This document shows positions 1-9,099 of a stretch of 64,000 bases of DNA, in pieces (the stretch's first letter is position 1; the number at the start of each line of letters is the position of its first letter). Origin of the DNA: Alphaproteobacteria bacterium (lineage in GTDB: Bacteria > Pseudomonadota > Alphaproteobacteria > RF32 > CAG-239); the NCBI GenBank assembly GCA_017939155.1, contig JAGAZZ010000021.1:1-64000 (forward strand), given 5' to 3'. The notes beneath the pieces are model-generated. The model was not told the origin of the DNA, did no database searches, and was given only the letters and a program-made list of their open reading frames with translations. A program made the position numbers and the translations under genes.

Positions 1-1788
1 ATTAAACGTCAAACTCGGCGTGTCTACATCCCCCTCAACAACCGCCTCAGAGCTCTCAAAATTTATCACCCCTCGGTCATCTCCGCTAATGTTGGCAACC
101 AACGTACCGCTTAAATTGATGCTTCCGCCGTTAATTAGGTTAATCGTATCGGTTTGGTTTTCATCACCATCTTCCTCATCATCCTCATCAGGCATTCCGC
201 CAATATATAATTTGGCACCGTTATTAACATTAATCACACCACTATCAGAAACAACGACATTGCCCTCTGTAGAGATTTCAGCGGAATCACTTAAAATATT
301 AACTATACCGCCATTGATGTTTATATCGCCAGGTGTTTCCGGTTTAGGAAGCGGAACATCATTTTCATCTAACCAGTCGTAAATTGTGTCCATTTCACCT
401 TTTAGATTAAGGTCACCGCCGCTGATATTAATATCTTTTGCAGCCCAAAGAACAGAGGCTTCATTAACATTAACCGTACCACCGGTCATATTAATACCAC
501 CATCCATAACGCTCAAATCTTCGTTCATATTAATTGTTGCATTATCGGTAAGATTTAAATCATTATTTACAAACAGAGATTCTTCAATATTCAAGGTATC
601 TTTTACGGTTAAAGTACCCAACGTACCGTAAACCTCTTTATCAAAAGTCAAAGTGCCTGTATTAACATTAAGAGAAGCCAAATCTTCAATCGCGCCTGAG
701 ATAGCTTTGCTCAAAGAATGGTCGGCTTCAAATGAAAGATTAGTTCCCAAAACATTCCCGTCAACCAAAGCACCAGAAGATTTAATATTCAAAGAACCAT
801 CACCTGAAACATTGGAAATCAACGTGCCGTTAAGGTTAACTTCACTGCTAAGCGCTAAAGTTCCTTTCTCTGCTGTTGTACCATCATCTTTATTAATATG
901 TAAATCAGCCCCTTTAGCAATATTCAAAACACCGCCGGACATTTCTACATCATTTACAGCTCGAAAAGTATTTTCATTTCCTGCAACATTAATAGTTCCA
1001 CCCGAAATGCTTATATTTTCGGATTCATCTACGTCTATTCTGGCTTTGCCGTTCATATTAATAACGGCTTTATCTGAAACAGAAACGTTCCCCCAAAGAG
1101 CAGCATCGTCATTATCATTTCCTTGCATAGTTACTTTTCCGCCACTAATAGAAATAACGCCATTAGAGTCCATTCCTGCTTCAACGGTTTTGCCAATTAA
1201 ATTAACCTCTCCACCGGTAATATTAATATTGCCGATACTTTGTTTCTCGTTATTTCCGGCACTGATACTGCCTTCCGTCAAATTAATAACACCACCGGAA
1301 ATATTAAGGTCTTCATCAGTTACAAATTCTGCACCATTCAGGTCTAATGTACCGCCTTTTATATCTGCTGTTTTACTGATAATAGTTGCCCAACTTCCAT
1401 CATCATTTCGCATGGTAACACTCGCACCATTGTCAATGGTTGTATTACCCTCAACAAACATCATCGGTTTTTCATTGTCTTCCCGATACATAATCAGAGT
1501 ACCGCCGCCTTGTTGTTCATCTCCAACGGTCAAATTACCCTTAATAACAAACGCATTTTCAGGACTTACCCAATCATCTCCCGCATCTTCTCCATAAGTA
1601 TTAACCTTAAGCACTGCATCTTTCGATATTTTAACATTTCCCTCATAAAAAATCGGATTTCCCGTATGTTCAACAACATAACTTCCCGATATTAAATCCG
1701 TCGCATCTTCAGGAAACGGATTTGCATAAACATTAGCAGCAAAACTAACCGCCACTAACGCTGTTGTAAGTAAAAGTCTATTTTTCAT
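1..1788 (-). CDS. Large exported beta-helix adhesin/autotransporter-like protein (C-terminus beyond window)
   Basis: An open frame of 596 codons runs without a stop from an ATG at 1788 to the window edge, so only the N-terminal part is present. It starts with a signal peptide (MKNRLLLTTALVAVSFAANV, cleavage near residue 22). The rest is built from short repeats of the kind ISGGxxNLxG and MTGGTVNV, rich in Gly, Asn, Ser and Asp. That is typical of right-handed beta-helix passenger domains of autotransporters and pertactin-like adhesins. The missing C-terminus would be expected to hold a beta-barrel; this is inference. AAAGGAAG lies just before the ATG. A leader RNA with a terminator (1815-2080) lies directly upstream and probably controls it. 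The autotransporter at 51258-54107 is of the same general class but has different repeats. Confidence 0.8.
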   Translation of the reverse strand, partial: MKNRLLLTTALVAVSFAANVYANPFPEDATDLISGSYVVEHTGNPIFYEGNVKISKDAVLKVNTYGEDAGDDWVSPENAFVIKGNLTVGDEQQGGGTLIMYREDNEKPMMFVEGNTTIDNGASVTMRNDDGSWATIISKTADIKGGTLDLNGAEFVTDEDLNISGGVINLTEGSISAGNNEKQSIGNINITGGEVNLIGKTVEAGMDSNGVISISGGKVTMQGNDNDDAALWGNVSVSDKAVINMNGKARIDVDESENISISGGTINVAGNENTFRAVNDVEMSGGVLNIAKGADLHINKDDGTTAEKGTLALSSEVNLNGTLISNVSGDGSLNIKSSGALVDGNVLGTNLSFEADHSLSKAISGAIEDLASLNVNTGTLTFDKEVYGTLGTLTVKDTLNIEESLFVNNDLNLTDNATINMNEDLSVMDGGINMTGGTVNVNEASVLWAAKDINISGGDLNLKGEMDTIYDWLDENDVPLPKPETPGDININGGIVNILSDSAEISTEGNVVVSDSGVINVNNGAKLYIGGMPDEDDEEDGDENQTDTINLINGGSINLSGTLVANISGDDRGVINFESSEAVVEGDVDTPSLTFN

Positions 1789-1814
1789 ATGAACTTCCTT
1801 TATTTTAAGTTACT

Positions 1815-1842
1815 AAAAAAACCACCATATCAATAAGGTGGT
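1815..1842 (-). terminator. Intrinsic terminator just upstream of the adhesin gene
   Basis: On the minus strand ACCACC-TTATTGATAT-GGTGGT is followed by seven T. It ends the leader RNA and lies 26 nt before the adhesin ATG, so full-length mRNA requires read-through. Confidence 0.75.
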
Positions 1843-2080
1843 CGGAGAGTTCATCAATCATATTTGCTTAAATGATTCTCTTAGCCTTTAAGCGGAAACT
1901 TTGGACATACGCTAAAAGCTCCCCGACCAAAAAAGCTCACACAATTTCAATCGGGGATATATTTACCGTCAGCCATGATGAAAAGCTGACAATATGACGA
2001 TGTTATACCCTAACACCGAAGCAAATAAGAGCCGATGAAAGCCCCGCACCCCAAAAGGCACTAAGCGCAAAAACGCACCT
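1815..2080 (-). ncRNA. Structured leader RNA ending in an intrinsic terminator, upstream of the adhesin gene
   Basis: No coding frame is convincing here. Read on the minus strand, several hairpins are visible: CGGTGTTA with TAACATCG around a GGGTA loop, GTCAGC with GCTGAC, CTTTTAGCG with CGCTTAAAG (one mismatch), and a long-range stem GGTCGGGGAG with CTCTCCGACC. The last stem shares three bases with the terminator stem ACCACC/GGTGGT, so the two are partly exclusive, as in an attenuator or riboswitch. The T-run ends 26 nt before the adhesin start codon. A 5' block with the core TGGGGTGCGG (minus strand, about 2041-2075) resembles one in the leader at 36113-36142. I do not recognise a named RNA family. 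It could instead be a free-standing small RNA. Confidence 0.5.
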
Positions 2081-2086
2081 GTTCAT

Positions 2087-2114
2087 ATACTACAAACTAA
2101 AACTTAATTTACAA
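2087..2114 (-). promoter_or_regulatory. Candidate sigma-70 promoter for the leader RNA/adhesin
   Basis: On the minus strand TTGTAA (2114-2109) and TAGTAT (2092-2087) are separated by 16 nt. This predicts a start near 2080. The match to consensus is moderate. Confidence 0.4.
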
Positions 2115-2161
2115 CTAAAATCGTACTTTTACAAAAAATTTATTTTCTAAGACGTTAACAC

Positions 2162-2193
2162 AAAAAAAGCACTCTGAACAGAGTGCTTTTTTT
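2162..2193. terminator. Bidirectional terminator downstream of tRNA-His
   Basis: AGCACTCTG-AA-CAGAGTGCT is flanked by an A-run on one side and a T-run on the other, so it can act on either strand. On the minus strand it follows the tRNA-His gene by a few bases. Confidence 0.8.
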
Positions 2194-2197
2194 CATC

Positions 2198-2274
2198 TGG
2201 GGCGGACGATGAGGCTCGAACTCACGACAACCGGTACCACAAACCGGGGCTCTACCAACTGAGCTACGTCCGCC
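2198..2274 (-). tRNA. tRNA-His (anticodon GTG)
   Basis: The minus strand folds as a 77-nt cloverleaf. The anticodon loop TTGTGGT is closed by CCGGT/ACCGG and gives anticodon GTG. The D-arm (GCTCAGTTGGTAGAGC) and T-loop (GTTCGAGCC) are standard. The 5' end carries the extra G-1 opposite C73 that is diagnostic of tRNA-His. CCA is encoded (TGG at 2198-2200 on the plus strand). A terminator follows directly. Confidence 0.95.
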
Positions 2275-2421
2275 ATTGCTTTAGCCCTTTTACATACAAT
2301 TATTTATAAAGTCAAGCTAAAAAATAAGATATTTTTTTCTTTTCATAACTAAAATTAATAATTTATTTTCTTTTTTATGCAATTATACTCTCATTCAATG
2401 CATAAATAAGGATTCGTTGTA

Positions 2422-3327
2422 ATGTATATATTAAAAAAGTTCTGTTTGACCCTGCTTTGCACAAGCCTCTTTGCTGTTTCAGCCCAAGCTTCCGGCACAT
2501 CTTCTATCGTTATTGACGCCAAAAGCGGTAATATCTTATATTCCAATAATGCCGAAGAGTTGCGCTATCCCGCTTCTTTAACCAAACTAATGACCCTATA
2601 CATTACATTTAACGCTCTTGAATCCGGAAAATTAAAGTTAACCGACAAGCTCAAAGTCTCCCGCACGGCAGCCTCCCGCTCTCCCTCAAAACTCGGTGCA
2701 CCCGCCGGTTCATACATTGATGTCAAAACCCTAATCCAAGCCTTAATCGTCAAATCCGCTAATGATTGCGCCACAGTTTTGGCAGAAGCCTTAAGTCCGA
2801 CTGAAGCCGAATTTGCCGAACTGATGACCAAAACCGCCCGCAAACTCGGAATGCACCGCACCACGTTCAAAAATGCTTCCGGTCTGCCAAACTCTGCACA
2901 AAAAACCACTGCGAAAGATTTAGCCATTTTAGGCGCGGCTATTTATCATCACTTCCCGCAATATTATCCTATGTTTTCTTTAACCGAATTTCAATATAAG
3001 GGCACAACCTATAAAACTCATAATTACCTTTTACACGATTCGCTCGGTACAGACGGTATGAAAACCGGTTATACTGCCGCCTCCGGCTTTAACATCTTAA
3101 CCTCAGCCCAGCAAGGAAATTACCGCGTCATCGCCGTAACTCTCGGACATAAAAAAGTAAAAGAGCGCGACCAAGATGTTTCCAAAATGATGGAATTATC
3201 GCTAAACCACATCAGAAAAAATCAACGCGTAAACACAAACAGCTTAAAAAGCGCTATCAATAGTTCGCTTAAAAGCACCAAAACCAAAACTGCTTATAAT
3301 CACACTTCACGCAAATATCGCCGTTAA
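2422..3327 (+). CDS. D-alanyl-D-alanine carboxypeptidase (PBP5/6 family, peptidase S11)
   Basis: Removes the terminal D-Ala from peptidoglycan pentapeptides in the periplasm. The three active-site motifs of the family are present: SLTK (Ser52, Lys55), SAN (112-114) and KTG (214-216). An N-terminal signal peptide ends near AQA at residue 23. The opening of the mature protein (IVIDAKSGNILY, RYPASLTKLM) is typical of alphaproteobacterial members. At 301 residues it has the catalytic domain but a short, basic, Ser/Thr/Lys-rich tail in place of a full C-terminal beta domain with amphipathic anchor. It heads a plus-strand block, with only 5 bp before the MipZ-like gene. The ATG at 2422 follows AAGGA by about ten bases. 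Confidence 0.93.
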   Translation: MYILKKFCLTLLCTSLFAVSAQASGTSSIVIDAKSGNILYSNNAEELRYPASLTKLMTLYITFNALESGKLKLTDKLKVSRTAASRSPSKLGAPAGSYIDVKTLIQALIVKSANDCATVLAEALSPTEAEFAELMTKTARKLGMHRTTFKNASGLPNSAQKTTAKDLAILGAAIYHHFPQYYPMFSLTEFQYKGTTYKTHNYLLHDSLGTDGMKTGYTAASGFNILTSAQQGNYRVIAVTLGHKKVKERDQDVSKMMELSLNHIRKNQRVNTNSLKSAINSSLKSTKTKTAYNHTSRKYRR

Positions 3328-3332
3328 TAAAA

Positions 3333-4001
3333 ATGCCTGCACCTGATGTTCACATTGTCATTATTGACGGCAAGCCGGGCTCCGGTAGAAAAACGCTTGC
3401 TTTCGAGCTGGCGCTGACCCTGCTTTATAATGCACAAAAGACCGCCCTGCTTTTAACGCCCGATTCGCCTTTGCGCAAAACTCTGCAAAAAAGAAAAGAG
3501 AAATTTCCAACCCTCCTCACTCCCGCAATTTTAAACCGGGAAGAATTTGAAGCCAAAGCCGGTGATTTCAACGCCATCATTATTCCCGAAACAAATGCTA
3601 AAGACAATCTTGCCGCACTGGCGTCGACTTATATAACAATGCTGCCTGCAAACAAGAAAAATGCAGAATTTTTTAGAAAAAATCCCTCTTATATAAATAG
3701 TATATGGGAATTAAAAAAGAAAATTGCCGCCACCTATAACCATAGTTTAGACTGGGTTGTCTGTGAAAACAACCTCTCCGGTCATTTTATAAGCGAACCT
3801 TCCGCAGAATTAGCCGCTGTTGCCCGCACTTGCGGTTTCCGCACAACTGCGCCGCTCAACCGGCGTTTAGCCTATCAAACCGTAACAACCGGTATTTCCG
3901 CACAAGACAAATCTTTGATAGAATTAAAAAACACCCTGACCTATGAAGATATTTGTGCCAAAAGGGAGCTCACTAAACTTGCAGAATTTATTTTCAGCTA
4001 A
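3333..4001 (+). CDS. Degenerate MipZ/ParA-like P-loop ATPase
   Basis: A 222-residue protein with an N-terminal deviant Walker A loop, GKPGSGRKT (13-21), after a hydrophobic strand (VHIVIIDG). Near residues 140-150 it has DWVVCENNLSG followed by a GFR segment (168-170). This matches the layout of the MipZ division-site ATPase (DWIV.RNRLS ... GFRV). It is shorter than MipZ (about 270), and the Walker B/switch region is hard to see, so it may have lost part of the ATPase cycle. It is probably cotranscribed with the carboxypeptidase 5 bp upstream, which fits a role in envelope growth or division. A cobyrinate synthase-like ATPase is an alternative. Family assignment is inference from motif order. 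Confidence 0.55.
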   Translation: MPAPDVHIVIIDGKPGSGRKTLAFELALTLLYNAQKTALLLTPDSPLRKTLQKRKEKFPTLLTPAILNREEFEAKAGDFNAIIIPETNAKDNLAALASTYITMLPANKKNAEFFRKNPSYINSIWELKKKIAATYNHSLDWVVCENNLSGHFISEPSAELAAVARTCGFRTTAPLNRRLAYQTVTTGISAQDKSLIELKNTLTYEDICAKRELTKLAEFIFS

Positions 4002-4077
4002 TAAATAATCTTTACAAGCCGCAGTTTTTGTTTTAAACTCTGCGGCAAATATGTCATATATTTTGAGGAAAATTTAG

Positions 4078-5697
4078 ATGATACAAACAATTAATACCAC
4101 TCCTTTCACAGACCAAAAAATGGGAACCGCCGGTTTAAGAAAGAAAACCCGCACCGTTATGCAAAAAAATTATCTTGAGAATTTTCTGCAAAGCATTTTC
4201 AACACTATCCCCGATTTAGATAAAAAATCCTTTTTAATCGGCGGCGATGGTCGTTATATGAACAAACAGGCTATTCAGACAATTATCAAAATAGCCGCAG
4301 CTAATGGTGTCAAAAAGCTTTATGTCGGGCAAGATGGTCTTGTTTCCACCCCTGCCGGTTCACATATTATCTTAAAAAATCATTTAGACGGCGGCTTTGT
4401 CCTCTCTGCTTCGCACAATCCCGGCGGCATTGACGGTGACTTCGGCATAAAATATGCCACCTCCTCAGGCGGTCAATGCCAACCCTCAGAAAGTCAGGCG
4501 ATTCTCGAACAAACACAAAAAATAAAAGAATATAAAATATCGGATTGCCCCGCTCTTGACCTCACAAAACTAACCACCTATCATTGCGAAAACACCGAAA
4601 TTGAAGTCATCGACCCCTATATTGACTATATAGAAATGATGAAAAACATTTTTGACTTTCCAAAGCTGAAAAAACTTTTAAGTTCAAATTTTCGCTTTGT
4701 CTTTGACGCAATGAACGGCGTGACCGGTCCTTACGGCAAAAAGATTTTTGAAGAAACCTTAGGAGCGCCCGTTGGCTCCGTCATCAACGCCGTACCGTTA
4801 GAAGACTTTGGCGGGCTGCATCCTGACCCCAACTTGATTTATGCCAAACATTTGGTTGACTTGATGTATTCTGAAGCTGCGCCGGATTTTGCCGCCGCCA
4901 ACGACGGCGATGGTGACCGGAATATGATTTTAGGACAGAACTTTTTTGTCACCCCAAGTGACTGTTTAGCGATTCTAACCGCTAATTATAAACTGATTCC
5001 CGCCTATCAAAATGGCATATACGGTGTAGCAAAATCAGCCGCAACCTCTATGGCCGTCAAACGTGTTGCCGACAAGCTTAATCTTGATTTTTACGAAGTG
5101 CCGACCGGTTGGAAATATTTTATTCATTTAATGGATAGCAATCGGATAACTTTCTGCGGCGAAGAAAGTTTTGGCACCGGCGCCTCACATATCCGCGAAA
5201 AAGACGGAATATGGGCAACGCTCTTTTGGTTAAGCATAATTGCTGACACCAATAAATCTGTTAAAGAAATTGTTTTAGAACACTGGAAAAAGTACGGTCG
5301 TAATTATTTCTTGCGTAATGATTTTGAAAATATCCCGCAAGAAACCGCTGATAAGCTTATGGCAGACCTTGAAAAGAAACTCCCGACCTTACTCGGTAAA
5401 GAGTTCAACGGCTATACTGTTTCTGAGGCTTATCCTTTTATATACAATGACCCGGTAGACAAGACTTCCACGCAAAACGGTTTGATTGTTCACTTTACAG
5501 ATGGCTCACGTATTGTTTATCGCCTTTCCGGTACAGGAACCAACGGTGCAACTTTAAGAACTTATATCGAGCGTTACGTCACAGACAAACTTTTGGAAGA
5601 CCCTGAAACAATGCTTGAAGCCTTAAGTGCCGCTTCTCGCACAATTTCAGAAATCACTTCCCGCACCGGCAAAGAGCGCCCCGACATTATAACCTAA
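4078..5697 (+). CDS. pgm: Phosphoglucomutase (alpha-D-phosphohexomutase superfamily)
   Basis: Interconverts glucose 1-phosphate and glucose 6-phosphate, feeding glycogen and surface-polysaccharide synthesis. The catalytic phosphoserine loop SASHNPGG (Ser112), the metal-binding loop DGDGDR (276-281) and the sugar-binding loop GEESFG (361-366) are present in the expected order. A C-terminal RLSGTGTNGATLR phosphate-binding loop completes domain 4. The length of 539 residues is right for PgmA-type enzymes. It starts 76 bp after the MipZ-like gene and 13 bp before cckA, so it probably shares their transcript. Confidence 0.93.
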   Translation: MIQTINTTPFTDQKMGTAGLRKKTRTVMQKNYLENFLQSIFNTIPDLDKKSFLIGGDGRYMNKQAIQTIIKIAAANGVKKLYVGQDGLVSTPAGSHIILKNHLDGGFVLSASHNPGGIDGDFGIKYATSSGGQCQPSESQAILEQTQKIKEYKISDCPALDLTKLTTYHCENTEIEVIDPYIDYIEMMKNIFDFPKLKKLLSSNFRFVFDAMNGVTGPYGKKIFEETLGAPVGSVINAVPLEDFGGLHPDPNLIYAKHLVDLMYSEAAPDFAAANDGDGDRNMILGQNFFVTPSDCLAILTANYKLIPAYQNGIYGVAKSAATSMAVKRVADKLNLDFYEVPTGWKYFIHLMDSNRITFCGEESFGTGASHIREKDGIWATLFWLSIIADTNKSVKEIVLEHWKKYGRNYFLRNDFENIPQETADKLMADLEKKLPTLLGKEFNGYTVSEAYPFIYNDPVDKTSTQNGLIVHFTDGSRIVYRLSGTGTNGATLRTYIERYVTDKLLEDPETMLEALSAASRTISEITSRTGKERPDIIT

Positions 5698-5710
5698 AAA
5701 AGAGAGCTGA

Positions 5711-8362
5711 ATGTTTAAAACAGACCAAGACATACGCCCGGATAAGATTCTTGAAAAACGATTGTTGCTGCTTGTTTTCGTTTTAACCGCAACTATTGTC
5801 AGCATAGGCTTTTTATTTGCCTATCCGACATACCTGCGCCCGATTATCTTATCCGTCTTTGTCTTTATCATTCTAAGCATTTACATCACAATCACCATAT
5901 TAAAATCCGGTGAAAGCGCTATCCTCTACGGCGGCTTGGCTAACGAGATTTTAAAAGACCGCAAAATCTGTTACACTATCATCAACACCGAGGGCAAAAC
6001 CGTTTTGCAAAACGAAGCCGCCAAAGAATTCTTAAAAAAAATTCCTGTCTTGACTTTCTTGCAGGAGCACGCTGTTTCCGATGAAAACAACCTCCAAAAA
6101 CTAAAACAGCTACAACTTTCTGCCGAACATTTTAAAGAAGAAACGCTCGAAATTGCCCTAAAGTTTGATAACAAGACTGTCTTTTCAGGGCAGGAATGGT
6201 ATCGTGTCACTTTGCGCCCCATCAGCATCAGCCAAACCGATAATACGCAAAAAATCTCGAATTTTGACTTAAAATACAATACCTATCTTTTTTGGAGCTT
6301 AGAAAACATCACTTCTGAAAAAACGATGGATACAATTTTTCAAGAAGAACGCCGCGCCTTTTATAACTTTCTAAATTATCTCCCTCTTGGTCTTTATCTC
6401 ATAAACAACAAAGGCAAAGTCGAATATGTCAACAAAACTTTAAGTGATATATTAAATACTCCCAAACAAGATATCCTTGGTCAGGAAATCACATCTTTTC
6501 TCCCTAAAAACCTCGCCACTGAGCAAAAATTACCCAACGGTTGCACTCAATACACAACCTATGTCAAAAACGCCGCTAAAGAAATTGCCGAATATCTTGT
6601 CAAAGTTGACTGTTTTAAAGAAGGAAATGAAGTGCAAACCCGCGGTGCCGTCATCGGCAATATTCCCACCAACGCCGGACTAAAACAAGCCTATGAACAA
6701 GCAGTTTCAGAAGTAAACACTATATTTAACCTCTCCCCGTTCGGGATGATGATGTTAGATTTAGACCTTGTCATAAAGCGCACAAACCAACGTTTCTTAG
6801 ATATTTTAGGCGTGCCGTCGACATCCCAATTATTAAACAATTATCTCACCAACTATCTTGATGAGGAAAGTATCGCTAAAATAAAAAAACAACTTGCGTC
6901 TTTTAAAGCAGAAAGCACCAAATTGCAACCCGCTTATTTTGACTTAAATTTAAAAGAAAAAAACAAAACCAAGATTCTCCGCCTCTATATCTGCCCGCTG
7001 TTTTCTTCCACCATTCAAATAAAAGAGAATATTAAAGGAATTGTTTTATTCTGTTTAGATACAACCGAGCAGAAAAATCTTGAAACACAATTTGCCCAAG
7101 CGCAAAAAATGCAGGCAATGGGGCAGCTTGCCGGCGGAATTGCCCATGACTTCAATAACCTTTTAACCGCAATGATTGGTTTTTGTGACCTCCTGCAACA
7201 ACGCCACAGCATAGGCGATTCTTCTTATGCCGACATTATGCAAATAAAACAAAATGCGATTTGCGCCGCAGAGCTTGTCCGTCAGCTCCTTCAATTTTCA
7301 AGAAAGCAACCGCTCCAGCCGAAGTTAAACGATATTACCGACATTCTCGTAACTTTCACCCCGCTCTTAAAGAGAACTGTCGGCGAACAAGTGGAATTAA
7401 AATTTCATCACGGAGAAAATCTGGATAACATAAAGGTTGATAGTGTGCAATTTCTCCAAGTCGTCCTCAATCTTTGCGTCAATGCCAAAGACGCTATGAA
7501 TAAAAAAGGCACACTCACCATCTCAACCCAAAAAGAAACATTGCTCGAGCCTTACCATTTCGGCGCTGAGGTTATTGAAAGCGGTTCTTTTATCCGTATG
7601 GACATCACCGATACGGGATGCGGCATTCCGCTTGAAAATATGTCCCGAATTTTTGAGCCGTTTTTCTCCACTAAGCAAAATGTTGTCGGCTCCGGCACAG
7701 GCTTAGGGCTTGCCACCGTATACGGCATTGTTCGTCAAATGGAAGGCTTCATCAAAGTAAAAAGCACCATAAACGTTGGCACAACATTCTCAATCTATCT
7801 CCCCGCCTATCCGGCACAAGAACTCGACGAAGAAATAACAAAGAAAAATCTTCAAACATTGAATGACAAACGCGGGCGTGCCGTTCTTACGCCAACTCCG
7901 GCTCCGCTCAAAACCCCCGAAAACAGAGAAGAAAAACTCATCTTAGGCTTGAGCCTGAACGCCGCTGACGATTTGGCTAAAACGCCGGAAGATATTGATA
8001 AGACAAGGATTCTTTTGGTTGATGATGAAAACTCAGTCAGAACATTTGCTCTACGTGCATTGCGCAAAAAAGGCTATGATGTCGTTGGCTGTAACTCTGC
8101 CGAAAACGCGCTGGAAACGCTTGAAACGGATAAAAACTTCCAGCTTCTCATCACCGATATGGTTATGCCGGGGCAAAATGGTATTGAGCTGGCAAAACAA
8201 GTGCTAGAAATACTACCGGACATCAAAATCATTTTAGCCTCCGGTTATTCCGAAGACATCTTAAAAGGGGAATACGCAGACATTGACAATATGTCATTCA
8301 TCCCCAAGCCGTTCAGCTTGAGTGATTTAACCCAAAAAGTTTACGAGGTAATGAAGTCATAA
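5711..8362 (+). CDS. cckA: CckA-type hybrid sensor histidine kinase
   Basis: In alphaproteobacteria CckA phosphorylates ChpT and through it the cell-cycle regulator CtrA. The 883-residue protein has two N-terminal membrane segments (about 17-37 and 44-63), PAS-like regions around 210-300 and 330-440, and a dimerisation helix with GGIAHDFNNL (phospho-acceptor His479). An HATPase domain follows, with N-box NLCVNAKDAM, DTGCGIP and GTGLGLATV. A C-terminal receiver has the acidic pair DDE and phospho-acceptor Asp816 (LLITDMVMPG). GGIAHDFNNLLT with an attached receiver is characteristic of CckA. Its stop overlaps the start of hdaA by one base, suggesting translational coupling. No chpT or ctrA is in the window. 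Confidence 0.88.
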   Translation: MFKTDQDIRPDKILEKRLLLLVFVLTATIVSIGFLFAYPTYLRPIILSVFVFIILSIYITITILKSGESAILYGGLANEILKDRKICYTIINTEGKTVLQNEAAKEFLKKIPVLTFLQEHAVSDENNLQKLKQLQLSAEHFKEETLEIALKFDNKTVFSGQEWYRVTLRPISISQTDNTQKISNFDLKYNTYLFWSLENITSEKTMDTIFQEERRAFYNFLNYLPLGLYLINNKGKVEYVNKTLSDILNTPKQDILGQEITSFLPKNLATEQKLPNGCTQYTTYVKNAAKEIAEYLVKVDCFKEGNEVQTRGAVIGNIPTNAGLKQAYEQAVSEVNTIFNLSPFGMMMLDLDLVIKRTNQRFLDILGVPSTSQLLNNYLTNYLDEESIAKIKKQLASFKAESTKLQPAYFDLNLKEKNKTKILRLYICPLFSSTIQIKENIKGIVLFCLDTTEQKNLETQFAQAQKMQAMGQLAGGIAHDFNNLLTAMIGFCDLLQQRHSIGDSSYADIMQIKQNAICAAELVRQLLQFSRKQPLQPKLNDITDILVTFTPLLKRTVGEQVELKFHHGENLDNIKVDSVQFLQVVLNLCVNAKDAMNKKGTLTISTQKETLLEPYHFGAEVIESGSFIRMDITDTGCGIPLENMSRIFEPFFSTKQNVVGSGTGLGLATVYGIVRQMEGFIKVKSTINVGTTFSIYLPAYPAQELDEEITKKNLQTLNDKRGRAVLTPTPAPLKTPENREEKLILGLSLNAADDLAKTPEDIDKTRILLVDDENSVRTFALRALRKKGYDVVGCNSAENALETLETDKNFQLLITDMVMPGQNGIELAKQVLEILPDIKIILASGYSEDILKGEYADIDNMSFIPKPFSLSDLTQKVYEVMKS

Positions 8363-9099
8363 TGGAAAACCGCCTCAAAAACAAATCCGGACAATATCTT
8401 CTCAAATTCACCCCCAACACTTATATGGGCGAAGAAGATTTTTTAGTCGCACCCTGCAACGAAAACGCTTATAAAGCCGTAACATTATGGCCTTATTGGC
8501 AACATTTTGCCCTCAATATCTTCGGTCCCAAGAGCTCGGGAAAATCACATCTTGCCCAAATATGGATAAACAGAATACAAATGAGCCTGCCCCGCCCGAT
8601 ACAAATTCCGATTGTTCCGGCGCAACATATTAATATGAAAAATCTCAACAAATACGCCAATGAAAACCCGTTTTTGGTCATAGAAAATCTTGACGGCACA
8701 ATCAATGAGGAAGCTTTTTTTCACCTCTACAACCATTATAATGTAGAGGGCAAATTTATATTGTTCACCTCAGAACTCCCCCCCTCAAAACTGCCGTTCA
8801 AACTTCCGGATTTGCGTTCCCGATTAAACATCATTCCAACCGTTGAAATCCTGCAACCGGACGATACGATGTTAACCGCGCTCATCGCCAAACTTTTTAA
8901 CGACAGACAAATCATCATCTCACAAGATATTTTAGACTATATCTTAAAACATACCGAACGCTCCTTTGACTATGTCGCCCGATTAATAGAAGAAATTGAC
9001 GACATCTCATGGACATACGGTCGCGCCGTATCTATCCCAATCGTCAAAGACGCCCTGACTAATTTAAATAAAAACCAACAGTTGGAACTTTTTATATGA
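8362..9099 (+). CDS. hdaA: HdaA-like DnaA-homologous AAA+ protein
   Basis: HdaA acts with the DNA-bound beta clamp to stimulate ATP hydrolysis by DnaA and limit re-initiation of replication. The protein (245 aa) is the size of DnaA domain III alone and lacks the DNA-binding domain IV. It has a Walker A loop GPKSSGKSHL (about residues 54-63), a short Walker B-like FLVIENLDG, and a DLRSRLN segment typical of the DnaA/Hda box VII. The C-terminal lid (SFDYVARLIEEID) also fits. An N-terminal clamp-binding peptide is not clearly visible; the C-terminal QLELFI resembles one. It overlaps cckA by 1 bp and truB by 4 bp. Confidence 0.82.
   Translation: MENRLKNKSGQYLLKFTPNTYMGEEDFLVAPCNENAYKAVTLWPYWQHFALNIFGPKSSGKSHLAQIWINRIQMSLPRPIQIPIVPAQHINMKNLNKYANENPFLVIENLDGTINEEAFFHLYNHYNVEGKFILFTSELPPSKLPFKLPDLRSRLNIIPTVEILQPDDTMLTALIAKLFNDRQIIISQDILDYILKHTERSFDYVARLIEEIDDISWTYGRAVSIPIVKDALTNLNKNQQLELFI

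Noticed and set aside
20-1695. Several plus-strand frames of 60-314 codons at the left edge
   Set aside because: They are antisense shadows of the repetitive adhesin on the minus strand; composition is Ser/Pro/Leu-rich without motifs or ribosome sites.
1815-2080. tmRNA, RNase P RNA, 6S RNA or SRP RNA
   Set aside because: No tRNA-like end, tag reading frame, GAGGAAAGTCC core, or SRP GGAA tetraloop domain could be found.
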